Origin: Bacillota bacterium
Lineage (GTDB): Bacteria; Bacillota; Clostridia; Christensenellales; SZUA-584
Length of the DNA stretch: 18,208 nucleotides
Direction: 5' to 3'
Assembly (NCBI GenBank): GCA_023415915.1
Contig: JAEZIZ010000050.1
Location: 1-18,208 of the forward strand
Within the stretch, counting starts at the first letter, position 1, and every line of letters starts with the position of its first letter. Position numbers and translations under genes: made by a program. Shown here piece after piece: positions 8,032 to 14,403 of this stretch. The notes beneath the pieces are model-generated. The model had not been told where the DNA came from. It saw nothing but the letters and a program-made list of their open reading frames with translations, and ran no database searches.

Positions 8032-8106
8032 TTCCTTCTCGTCCTTCTACTCTGCCCGTCCCATTTCTCCATTTCTTGCCTGCACTGCCGTGTAAACCGT
8101 CTCGCT

Positions 8107-8131
8107 AAAATTGTGCCACTGGCACAATTTT
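8107..8131. other. perfect 11-bp hairpin
   Basis: AAAATTGTGCC (8107-8117), loop ACT, GGCACAATTTT (8121-8131). It lies inside the second CCGTCTCG module. It has terminator-like A and T ends on both strands, but no gene is seen that it would serve. Confidence 0.5.
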
Positions 8132-8142
8132 TAAACGCTCAC

Positions 8143-8160
8143 TTCGAATCCTAGTTCCGC
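8143..8160 (+). repeat. inverted copy of the tRNA-3'-end-like sequence
   Basis: TTCGAATCCTAGTTCCGC is the exact reverse complement of 8210-8227. The two 18-bp arms flank the terminator hairpin at 8168-8205, so 8143-8227 could fold into one two-tier cruciform. A more divergent relative, TTCGAATCCCTGTTTTGC, occurs at 7914-7931. Confidence 0.6.
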
Positions 8161-8167
8161 AATATTA

Positions 8168-8205
8168 AAAAATGCGTGATACCCAAAAGGGTATCACGCA
8201 TTTTT
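8168..8205 (-). terminator. strong bidirectional terminator hairpin
   Basis: AAAAATGCGTGATACCC (8168-8184), loop AAAA, GGGTATCACGCATTTTT (8189-8205): a perfect 17-bp stem with A and T runs at its foot on both strands. On the minus strand it directly follows the tRNA-like CCA end, so it is plausibly the native terminator of the tRNA gene into which the element integrated. Confidence 0.8.
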
Positions 8206-8228
8206 GGCAGCGGAACTAGGATTCGAAA
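8205..8228 (-). other. candidate left attachment site (attL), tRNA 3'-end fragment
   Basis: On the minus strand this reads TTCGAAT (T-loop), CCTAG (T-stem strand), TTCCGCT (7-nt acceptor strand), G and CCA. Those lengths fit positions 54-76 of a tRNA exactly. Upstream of the T-loop the sequence is not tRNA-like (no CTAGG to pair with CCTAG), so the tRNA is cut. This is the pattern left when a tyrosine integrase inserts an element into a tRNA 3' end. The intact tRNA should lie beyond the integrase, outside the window. Confidence 0.6.
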
Positions 8229-8273
8229 CAGAATTGAACGTATTTTTAGGTATTTTCCTGTTATAGCATGTCC

Positions 8274-8301
8274 GGAAAACGCCTTTTTAAAGGCATTTTC
8301 C
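8274..8301 (-). terminator. 13-bp hairpin downstream of the defence operon
   Basis: GGAAAACGCCTTT (8274-8286), TT, AAAGGCATTTTCC (8289-8301). On the minus strand all 13 positions pair, with one U-G wobble. It lies about 100 nt past the specificity-subunit stop. It lacks a clean U-run after the stem, so termination is likely but not certain. Confidence 0.45.
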
Positions 8302-8343
8302 GTTTCGTTGCGTCTATAGCGTTCAGAGTGATTTCAAAGCTTT

Positions 8344-8365
8344 TGTGTCCAAAATGTGTCCAAAA
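8344..8365. repeat. tandem 11-bp direct repeat near the element's left end
   Basis: TGTGTCCAAAA occurs twice without a gap (8344-8354 and 8355-8365), about 120 bp inside the attL-like sequence. Integrases with an N-terminal arm-binding domain use short direct repeats near the ends, so these are candidate arm sites. Confidence 0.45.
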
Positions 8366-8404
8366 AATTATGATTCAATATTTTTGTAAACATGGTAACC
8401 TCGT

Positions 8405-9367
8405 CTATTGTCCTATTTTATCACTGTAAGGTAATGATTTTATATAACTTTCCATGAATTCAAAGTCAGGTTTGTTAGCCTTTGTTGATGGTAATTTAAT
8501 ATAAGTGTCTTTCATTTTTTCTTGGGTCCATTTTCTACCATAGCTAAATCGATACTTGTTCGCCTTGATTACTGTTATAATGAATAGAGCATTAAATTTG
8601 TTCATTTCCCAACCATTTGCATAAAGAATATTCACATCATCCGATGCCCAAAATGGTTCAAATTGATAAAAAGCTTCTCCAACGCTTCCGTTATAATTAA
8701 CAGTTATACAATTTGGCTGCCAAATATCATTTGTATTGGCTTCAAGTTTTTGGCGAACACCATTATTCTCACTTATTGCGCCAATAAAATTTGTACTTCC
8801 ATTTATCATGTCTTCTTTTATTAATCTTTTGCCCTTTAGTATTTTAAAAAGACTTGAAAGTTTATATTCACTCCATGGAACGGAGTGAAGTTCAATAGCC
8901 TTTTCTGAAATCGAAGTTCTTATAGGAGAAACATTAATTGTATTAACCCATCCAGGTATTTCATCCGGCAAATCAAGATCTTTAAGTGTTTTGTTAGCCT
9001 GACGCCCCCAAGCATATCGGTATGCATTAGATTTAATACACATAGATTTAATACACATAGCATAATATAGTTTTTCGTTAAAAGTCATAGCCTGTTTCGG
9101 CTTCATGACCATAACATGATAAGCTGTATAAAATGGGCTTGTCTGAATAAAAGTTGAACATACGCCATTTCCACTTAAAGCAACAGTTATTAAGCCTGCT
9201 TCAAAGGGCGGACAGTCCTCGATAATATCAACTACTCCAGTGACTCCATTATGAGTGGAAGCTCGAGATACAAAATTAATACTTGATGAGTCGCTAACAT
9301 TCATATTTTGCAGTTCAAATGAATTCCCTTGATATAGATTGAAAATATCACTAACCTTCATGGACAT
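8405..9367 (-). CDS. DNA-specificity subunit of a BcgI-like type IIB restriction-modification enzyme
   Basis: 320 residues. Two target-recognition half domains are visible, each ending in a similar helix-and-turn block: YRYAWGRQANKTLKDLDLP (about 113-131) and YRFSYGRKWTQEKMKDTYIKLP (near 277-298). This two-TRD layout is that of HsdS proteins, but the length is near the roughly 340 residues of BcgIB and shorter than most type I HsdS. With its partner it would read a two-part DNA target. The start at ATG 9367 has AGGAG 5 nt upstream and overlaps the end of the upstream gene by 17 bp, suggesting coupled translation. The first TRD carries an in-frame 15-bp tandem duplication (MCIKS twice) not found in the second. 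Alternative: orphan type I HsdS; the fused partner argues against that. Confidence 0.85.
   Translation of the reverse strand: MSMKVSDIFNLYQGNSFELQNMNVSDSSSINFVSRASTHNGVTGVVDIIEDCPPFEAGLITVALSGNGVCSTFIQTSPFYTAYHVMVMKPKQAMTFNEKLYYAMCIKSMCIKSNAYRYAWGRQANKTLKDLDLPDEIPGWVNTINVSPIRTSISEKAIELHSVPWSEYKLSSLFKILKGKRLIKEDMINGSTNFIGAISENNGVRQKLEANTNDIWQPNCITVNYNGSVGEAFYQFEPFWASDDVNILYANGWEMNKFNALFIITVIKANKYRFSYGRKWTQEKMKDTYIKLPSTKANKPDFEFMESYIKSLPYSDKIGQ
9029..9058. repeat. 15-bp in-frame tandem duplication in the specificity gene
   Basis: AGATTTAATACACAT occurs twice back to back (9029-9043, 9044-9058), giving MCIKSMCIKS in the protein. The matching block in the second TRD has one copy only, so this is an added unit. 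Confidence 0.85.
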
Positions 9368-11306
9368 CACCACTCCTAATAAGGTATGCTAAATAGTCAT
9401 TAATAGTCTGCTGAAAATCTGCTTGCCCAAGCTGCGAATAATCAGTTTTCATATAAGCTTCACAAAGCCATTCATCTTGACTTGTTACACATTGCCGGGC
9501 AGTTAGTCCATCTTTTACGTCGCGATTACGATAAAGTCTTAGCCATTCTTTTTCTATTTCAACCCATCTACCTGAATCAATCCTGCCTAGTTTTTTTCGT
9601 TTTACGAATCCATCATCTTTATAATACCCAAAAAATGTTTCTTGGCTACTGTCATGAGGCATATAAGCTTTCCATACCATAACACAAACATTTGTGCCAC
9701 TTGGATAAAAAATATCATTCGGCATGGAAAAAACCGCATCTAAGGTGTGCTTCTTAAATAAGCGTTCACGCGTAGCCTTAAATTTTGTACCTATCGCGCA
9801 GCTCATAGGAACTACAACTACACCAACTCCACCAGGGACAAGAATGTCCAATAAATGCTCGACAAATTCAAGTTCTTCTTTGTCTGTCTGCGAGTATGGA
9901 GGGTTAATTAGTCCAATATTTAATTGCTTTCCCTTATACTTTTTCCGGATTTCATCTGTTGTCATTCCTTTAAAATCCGATTTGTGCTGACGAATGAACT
10001 CCTCCATTTTGGCATCAGCGACACCTTTTAACTCGGCTTTAATTAATTCATTAAAGCAGTCTCCTTTATATATATTAGATTTTCCATCTTTACGAATAAT
10101 CATATTAGCGATTGCAAGTGTATATAGGCCATCGTCAAATTCAACCCCGTAAAGTCCGTCATTACGAATTCTTTCAATTTCTTCTGGGTTAGCTTTCTTA
10201 AACATCTTGCTCATTGCTGTAACTAAGAAAGAACCTGATCCACAGCATATGTCAACTACATGACTACTTTTATTAACTCCAGCCAGATCGCACATAAATT
10301 CTGTTAAATGTTGAGGCGTAAGCACTATTCCTAAACCACTACCGTCCCCACCAGAATATTTTATAAATTCATGATAGAATACTCCAAGTGCATCGACCGT
10401 ACTATCAGCATAATCCATCATTGGTTTAATTTTTAATTCCAATTGTTCAATATACCAAGTAATCGATTTTGTCTGCCCTAATTGAATTTCAGAAAATTTA
10501 GTATTGTCCTGTAATATCTTAAATACCTGCTTAATATAGCTAATACGACTACTTTTAATATCGCTTTGCGTTAAAACATTTTCAATTGCAGTTTGAATAT
10601 TCTGCATTACTGCTCGGTATGATGTCAAGGATGAATAGCTTTTTGAAAAGTCCTCATCATTTAAAGCAATTAAAATACCAGCAATAAAAACTGGCTTATG
10701 AGCTTCGGTCACTTTTATTTCTCTCAAATAATCATGCATGTTTATAGCAGTTTCTCTAATTTCATCAAGAGAATAAGCCTTTTGTAGTTTGTGGCCTTTT
10801 ATTAATTCCACATAGTTTTTTGGCTCAAGTATTATATCACGTGCTTTAGTCAGCTCTGTATAGATATCCTGCCCTTTCATCCAATAGAAAGTATTTACTT
10901 TCATGTTGTCTTTTTTTGTACCACTAACCGCTACAGCCACAACGTTATACTCTTCTTTAAGGTATTTTGAATAGTATAAAACACCATCAGTTGCATTATC
11001 TCTTGGATGGTCATAAGCAGAAGACATATGCTTTGAAACAGAATTCTTGCACTCAACGACTATAATTGTTGAAATATCATCATTAAACGTAATAACATAT
11101 TCTGGTTTTGCTTTTCCTGTTCCACCTTGCGTATAATCTTCCATTGCACAGATTTTTGGCTTGCCACCCGCCTTCTTTAGTATCTTTTCTATTTTATCGA
11201 TACTAGAAACGTCGCCTTGGGGAAAGACATAACCGAATTCATTTTTGCCAATATGACATTTCATCTCAGAAAGTGTGAGGCTTTCCGTGTACTGCTCAAT
11301 AGCCAT
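9351..11306 (-). CDS. fused restriction endonuclease and N6-adenine methyltransferase, BcgIA-like
   Basis: 651 residues from the ATG at 11306, chosen because GAGG lies 6 nt upstream; an ATG 12 nt earlier has no such site. The N-terminus (about 1-150) has a PD-(D/E)xK nuclease motif: Pro68-Glu69, then Glu85-Cys86-Lys87 in STIIVVECKNS. A helical linker is followed by a gamma-class N6-adenine methyltransferase domain with motif I DICCGSGSF (about 352) and motif IV NPPYSQ (about 468). Nuclease and methylase in one chain, with a separate specificity subunit next door, is the layout of BcgI (A subunit near 640 residues), which cuts on both sides of its site. No separate HsdR gene is present, and none is needed in this type. 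It lies 38 bp after the AbiEii gene on the same strand, so it is probably the third gene of the defence operon. Confidence 0.85.
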   Translation of the reverse strand: MAIEQYTESLTLSEMKCHIGKNEFGYVFPQGDVSSIDKIEKILKKAGGKPKICAMEDYTQGGTGKAKPEYVITFNDDISTIIVVECKNSVSKHMSSAYDHPRDNATDGVLYYSKYLKEEYNVVAVAVSGTKKDNMKVNTFYWMKGQDIYTELTKARDIILEPKNYVELIKGHKLQKAYSLDEIRETAINMHDYLREIKVTEAHKPVFIAGILIALNDEDFSKSYSSLTSYRAVMQNIQTAIENVLTQSDIKSSRISYIKQVFKILQDNTKFSEIQLGQTKSITWYIEQLELKIKPMMDYADSTVDALGVFYHEFIKYSGGDGSGLGIVLTPQHLTEFMCDLAGVNKSSHVVDICCGSGSFLVTAMSKMFKKANPEEIERIRNDGLYGVEFDDGLYTLAIANMIIRKDGKSNIYKGDCFNELIKAELKGVADAKMEEFIRQHKSDFKGMTTDEIRKKYKGKQLNIGLINPPYSQTDKEELEFVEHLLDILVPGGVGVVVVPMSCAIGTKFKATRERLFKKHTLDAVFSMPNDIFYPSGTNVCVMVWKAYMPHDSSQETFFGYYKDDGFVKRKKLGRIDSGRWVEIEKEWLRLYRNRDVKDGLTARQCVTSQDEWLCEAYMKTDYSQLGQADFQQTINDYLAYLIRSGDVHEG

Positions 11307-11344
11307 AGTATTCCTCATTTCTAATTATGTACTTTATCTTCTTA

Positions 11345-12259
11345 TTACATTTCCTTCGGATTTCTTATCCATTTTTGGTTTTCTGCCGACCACATTTTCA
11401 GCAGCTCATCTTCATAAACTATCGCATCAAATACCGGCTCAAGAAAAATCTGTATAATTCTCATTGCTTCCACAAACGCCAATTCAGGCAATTGCATGCG
11501 ACGAACAGCTTGCCGCCAACGAAGCTGCATATTACGATCCTCTACAAGCGCAGTAACGATCTTCAAGCTGTCACGATTATAATCAGTACCGCGGTTTTGA
11601 AGTGTCTCAAAAATTGCTTCCTGCAACTTCCTCCCATCAAAATCAAAGGTGCAAGCCAGATAATAGATATCGTAAAAGTCTTTCATTCTGCTGTTCAGTT
11701 CAAGACGCTGTAGCATAGCATCAAATTTTTCAGCGATTGTACTCTCCAGTGAATAAGTGCTAACCTGCGGGCATTCAAAACCATCAAGTTGCGCCGGAAT
11801 TGTGCGTTTCTCCGCTTTAGGTACGATAACATCACCTATTCCAATATCAACATTAAAAGGAGTGCGCGTATTATTGATATGACCAACAATTTGGAACCCA
11901 ATGCCTTTATATTTCCTCTCTAAAGCAATCGGAGCAAACCCTTTTGCTTCAAAGGTAATAAAATCGTTACCAGTATCAACAGCCAAAATATTCTGAATAA
12001 TTAACTCGATTTCTTCTATCGTACCCGGAAGTTGGCGGAGGAGAAAGTCGACATCAACAGTCGCGCGGCTTTCGAAGTTCGTGAGTGCATATATAAATAG
12101 ACCACCTTTTAGAACAAGATTATCCGCATATTTCGACATCGACAGCCTGCGCAAAAATTCTTCTTGGCAAAATAGTTGCATATGTACCTGCAGGGACTTG
12201 CCTGATTTCTTAGCCTTGTTTTTTAGTTTGGCAAGAACGGATGCACCTCTATCCTCCAT
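11345..12259 (-). CDS. abiEii: AbiEii-family nucleotidyltransferase toxin
   Basis: 304 residues, the usual length of AbiEii/AbiGii toxins. Polymerase-beta-type motifs are visible: LKGGLFIYAL (50-59) with the glycine pair, SRATVDVDF (64-72) with Asp69 and Asp71, a further Asp in FNVDIG (Asp138), and the family's KDxxD motif as KDFYD (193-197). Members act as toxins of type IV toxin-antitoxin systems and give abortive phage infection; the related MenT toxins modify the 3' end of tRNA. The ATG shares its A with the antitoxin's TAA stop (TAATG), so translation is coupled. All catalytic residues are present, so it should be active when not restrained. Confidence 0.9.
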   Translation of the reverse strand: MEDRGASVLAKLKNKAKKSGKSLQVHMQLFCQEEFLRRLSMSKYADNLVLKGGLFIYALTNFESRATVDVDFLLRQLPGTIEEIELIIQNILAVDTGNDFITFEAKGFAPIALERKYKGIGFQIVGHINNTRTPFNVDIGIGDVIVPKAEKRTIPAQLDGFECPQVSTYSLESTIAEKFDAMLQRLELNSRMKDFYDIYYLACTFDFDGRKLQEAIFETLQNRGTDYNRDSLKIVTALVEDRNMQLRWRQAVRRMQLPELAFVEAMRIIQIFLEPVFDAIVYEDELLKMWSAENQKWIRNPKEM

Positions 12260-12915
12260 TACAGCCAGACTCCTATTCTTTCTTTCACTTTCGCGGCAAC
12301 ATTCCGCTTTTTTGCATACAATAGCAAGTTGGCAATGGATTTCTTTGGATCTGCAACATATCCAATAATCGCCTTATTGTAGCTCTCCCGATCCATTTTG
12401 TTTTCATTTTTTATACATTCACATATCAGACGGTCTCGATCAAAAATCTTTATTTGGCAATCCTCATATTCAGCAGTTGAAATCCCATATGTCAGATGTT
12501 CTGGTTTCATATAATAGGGCTGGACATACGGATAATCCATTTTGAATCTAGCCTTAGAGGTATTCCGATCAATCGCAATGTCCCAGAATTGAGGCGTACG
12601 GTCACTATATCTATAATAAAACAAAGCAGTGTACATACACAGGACACCATCCGGATAAAGCGAAGCAATTACAGAAGCTTCAGTAGGCTCATCGCTATCT
12701 TTAGAAGATATAACTCTGTAATACCCTTGTTTTACCTTTTCTAGAAAGCCAACGTCAATTAGCGCCGCAATATCCCTGTAATATACTTTGAGCGAAGACA
12801 GCTCTGCTGTTTTTATCAATTGGGCAGCTGAATTTCTCTCTTCAGATTGTTTGCGGTTCTGTATGTATTTTTTTATGATATGAAATTTATTTTTGAGAAT
12901 GTTCATATCAGCCAT
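12259..12915 (-). CDS. abiEi: AbiEi-family antitoxin and transcriptional repressor
   Basis: 218 residues. The N-terminal half (about 10-70: LKVYYRDIAALIDVGFLEKVKQGYYRV) looks like the winged-helix domain of AbiEi antitoxins; the C-terminal half carries DIAIDRNTSKARF and YGISTAEYEDCQIKIFDRDR, the fold region that in AbiEi counters the toxin. Known AbiEi proteins silence their own operon by binding inverted repeats at the promoter. The gene order antitoxin then toxin is standard. The ATG at 12915 has GAGGAG 9 nt upstream. It is the first gene of the operon; a perfect sigma-A promoter lies 50 bp upstream. The HTH and the neighbour make the call firm, though the antitoxin half is poorly conserved. 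Confidence 0.85.
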   Translation of the reverse strand: MADMNILKNKFHIIKKYIQNRKQSEERNSAAQLIKTAELSSLKVYYRDIAALIDVGFLEKVKQGYYRVISSKDSDEPTEASVIASLYPDGVLCMYTALFYYRYSDRTPQFWDIAIDRNTSKARFKMDYPYVQPYYMKPEHLTYGISTAEYEDCQIKIFDRDRLICECIKNENKMDRESYNKAIIGYVADPKKSIANLLLYAKKRNVAAKVKERIGVWL

Positions 12916-12964
12916 ACACTAAAGCTCCTCATCCGTCTCAACAATGAGGTAATTTAATGTTTAA

Positions 12965-12993
12965 ATTATAACCACCATGGTAACTCCTGTCAA
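12965..12993 (-). promoter_or_regulatory. perfect consensus promoter of the defence operon
   Basis: On the minus strand TTGACA (12993-12988), exactly 17 nt, TATAAT (12970-12965). The spacer holds ACCATGGT (12973-12980), a small palindrome suited to repressor binding. A promoter this strong would need tight control in a toxin operon, which fits repression by AbiEi. Transcription should start near 12958. Confidence 0.8.
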
Positions 12994-13003
12994 TACACTA
13001 AAA

Positions 13004-13030
13004 TGCCGCAGAACAAGAAGTATTGCGGTG
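13004..13030. terminator. weak hairpin between mob and the defence operon
   Basis: TGCCGCA (13004-13010) pairs with TGCGGTG (13024-13030), with two G-U pairs. It is followed by TTTTT on the plus strand and TTTTAG on the minus strand. It may end the relaxase transcript just before the abiE promoter. Confidence 0.35.
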
Positions 13031-13132
13031 TTTTTGTGTGGATCTGAATTTCGCCGCATACTACTTACGACTCCTTTGTGATAGTTATCCATTTCTTATA
13101 TTTACGATTTGTACAGGTATAACGAAAATTCT

Positions 13133-13175
13133 GTACCCTGGTGAGGCTGAAATCATCCGGCTCAACACAGGGTAC
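13133..13175 (-). other. stem-loop just after the relaxase gene
   Basis: GTACCCTGGTG (13133-13143) pairs with CACAGGGTAC (13166-13175) with one bulged base and a 22-nt loop. It starts 11 nt past the relaxase stop. No U-run follows; it could stabilise or end the transcript. Confidence 0.35.
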
Positions 13176-13186
13176 CGACGTCTACA

Positions 13187-14128
13187 TCACCTTACCATAT
13201 CTCTGCTCACTTTCGCCCGCTTCAGTTCCTCCATAACCTCCTGTGGAATCTTATCCAGCAGCCGCTGCTGGGCTTTCAGTGAACGCCGCATATATGCCGC
13301 CTCCATGCTCAGTTCCGTATACCGTTCTTCTTTTTCGCTCAGTTTCTGATATAGCGTAGAACTTGTATCTACCAACTGATTAATATACTCTTGTGTGCTC
13401 TTCGCCTGAGCCGTAAATCTCTCGGCCTCCGGCAGCCACATCTCCAAAGCTTTAAGGGCCTCCTCGCGTTTTCTACCCGCATTGAATACGGTAATGTCGT
13501 TAAGCGACTGCTTTATTTTTTCAGCTTGTATATCAAGCCTCTGTGCCTTCTTATAAAGCCAAACGGGTATATGCTTCCTGTGTGTGTCCATTGCCGAAGC
13601 ACCACGTTCCAGCTCGTTCCACCTCGTTGACATATGCTCGTGGAATTTCGTCTGCCACTCGGACAGCTTCTTCTGGTTCCCCATAATCGTCTTGGCGGAT
13701 AGTCGCTTTTCTGGCGTTAACGGAACCATACAGATGTGCATATGCGGGTTCCTCTCATCCATATGAACAGTAGCCGCAAACACATTTTCCTCACCTATCT
13801 CCATGCTTATAAACATCAACGCCCGTTCAAAGTATTCACGTTGTTCGGCGTAAGATCGCACCGCCATGAACTCTGGGCTCGTCGTGATCAGTGCCTCGAT
13901 CATCAGCACGCTGTCCTTTCGAACCCGGCATTTCGCCGCTTCCACCCGACTCATTATCTCGGCATAGTATCTGAGCTGCGGCTGTATCAGGTGATAATTC
14001 TCGGTCGTTTTTGTAGTATCAATATCCGGGTTACTTTTGTACTGTTCTTTCATACGTTCGTTATGAGCCTCCATTGAATTGATTGACCCTTTTCTTCTTT
14101 TTGCGAATCGCATAATGGCATATGGCAT
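13187..14128 (-). CDS. mob: MobV-family relaxase (plasmid recombination/mobilization enzyme, Mob_Pre)
   Basis: 313 residues. Residues 1-185 form the relaxase domain: MPYAIMRFAKRRKG at the N-terminus, EAHNER (20-25) with His22, and the metal-binding motif HMDERNPHMH (122-131; His122, Glu125, His129, His131). In MobM of pMV158 the catalytic residue is His22 in the same HNER context, and three histidines hold the metal. The protein should nick the oriT that lies 240 bp upstream and pilot the strand into a recipient. The C-terminal part (about 190-310) is helical, rich in Glu, Lys and Arg, and probably coiled-coil, serving dimerisation or contact with a helper's coupling protein. It is shorter than MobM (about 490). 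The ATG at 14128 has AAAGGAGG 5 nt upstream. Confidence 0.92.
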   Translation of the reverse strand: MPYAIMRFAKRRKGSINSMEAHNERMKEQYKSNPDIDTTKTTENYHLIQPQLRYYAEIMSRVEAAKCRVRKDSVLMIEALITTSPEFMAVRSYAEQREYFERALMFISMEIGEENVFAATVHMDERNPHMHICMVPLTPEKRLSAKTIMGNQKKLSEWQTKFHEHMSTRWNELERGASAMDTHRKHIPVWLYKKAQRLDIQAEKIKQSLNDITVFNAGRKREEALKALEMWLPEAERFTAQAKSTQEYINQLVDTSSTLYQKLSEKEERYTELSMEAAYMRRSLKAQQRLLDKIPQEVMEELKRAKVSRDMVR

Positions 14129-14151
14129 TTTTTCCTCCTTTGCAGTTGCAA

Positions 14152-14211
14152 TGCACCGTTATGGTGCAGATCCTTGTCGATCAGCGTCATTCATGAACCA
14201 TCATGGTTCAT
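14152..14211. promoter_or_regulatory. pair of related palindromes upstream of mob
   Basis: TGCACCGTTATGGTGCA (14152-14168) and ATGAACC-ATCAT-GGTTCAT (14193-14211) share the pattern TGMACC-5-GGTKCA. Their centres are 42 bp apart, about four helical turns, and they sit just before the mob ribosome binding site. They may be a double operator, or RNA hairpins in the mob leader. Confidence 0.5.
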
Positions 14212-14240
14212 ATTCCAGATGCAGGTATTCCTTGTTCAGA

Positions 14241-14370
14241 ACACCGCTATTGTGGATGGTCAACAGCACTTCACCACAGAAAACACCGCGTCACCTCAAA
14301 GCTTTGAGTAGCTCGACCGGCCTGCAACGAACCGGCAGACCGACCGAGCCATGATGGACAATAGCGGTGT
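14241..14370. other. structured non-coding segment beside oriT
   Basis: A perfect 13-bp inverted repeat, ACACCGCTATTGT (14241-14253) and ACAATAGCGGTGT (14358-14370), encloses 104 nt. Inside are a perfect 14-bp palindrome CTCAAAGCTTTGAG (14295-14308), repeats of ACCGGC/CCGG, and a third ACACCGC (14284-14290). The right arm begins two bases beyond the oriT nick. No ORF fits. It could be a single-strand origin, a transfer-termination signal or a structured RNA. Confidence 0.5.
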
Positions 14371-14403
14371 AACACACTAGACTTTGCGCGCAAAGTCGTG
14401 TGC
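14370..14403 (-). other. oriT: origin of transfer (oriT) of the MobV/pMV158 type
   Basis: Minus strand, 5' to 3': GCACAC (14403-14398), GACTTTGCG (14397-14389), its exact complement CGCAAAGTC (14388-14380), then TAGTGTG (14379-14373) and TTA (14372-14370). TAGTGTG/TTA is the nick sequence of pMV158 MobM, where an inverted repeat also flanks the nick. The predicted cut lies between 14373 and 14372. The strand and the distance to mob match pMV158, with mob entering early. TAG at 14379-14377 is also the stop codon of rep. Confidence 0.85.

Larger units (their letters stand above)
7769..8204. other. gene-poor junction region with hairpins and repeat fragments
   Basis: No convincing gene is present; a 63-codon minus-strand frame (7778-7969) has no ribosome binding site and covers hairpins. 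The region holds at least four stem-loops, two related modules that pair a CCGTCTCG start with an AACGCTCRCTTCGAATCC end (about 7830-7932 and 8092-8160), and several fragments of a tRNA-3'-end-like sequence. It looks like the debris of repeated insertion at one site, next to the present mobile element. Confidence 0.6.

Noticed and set aside
8205..8228. A complete tRNA gene
   Set aside because: Only the T-loop to CCA part is present; no 5' acceptor strand, D arm or anticodon arm is found upstream on the minus strand.
8310..8395. Minus-strand stretch coding a peptide with FWTHFGHK, like an old integrase tail
   Set aside because: Only about 35 codons between stops and no catalytic motif; the resemblance is too weak to call a pseudogene.
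8405..11306. Incomplete type I restriction system lacking HsdR
   Set aside because: The large subunit carries its own nuclease motif, so the pair is complete as a BcgI-like enzyme.
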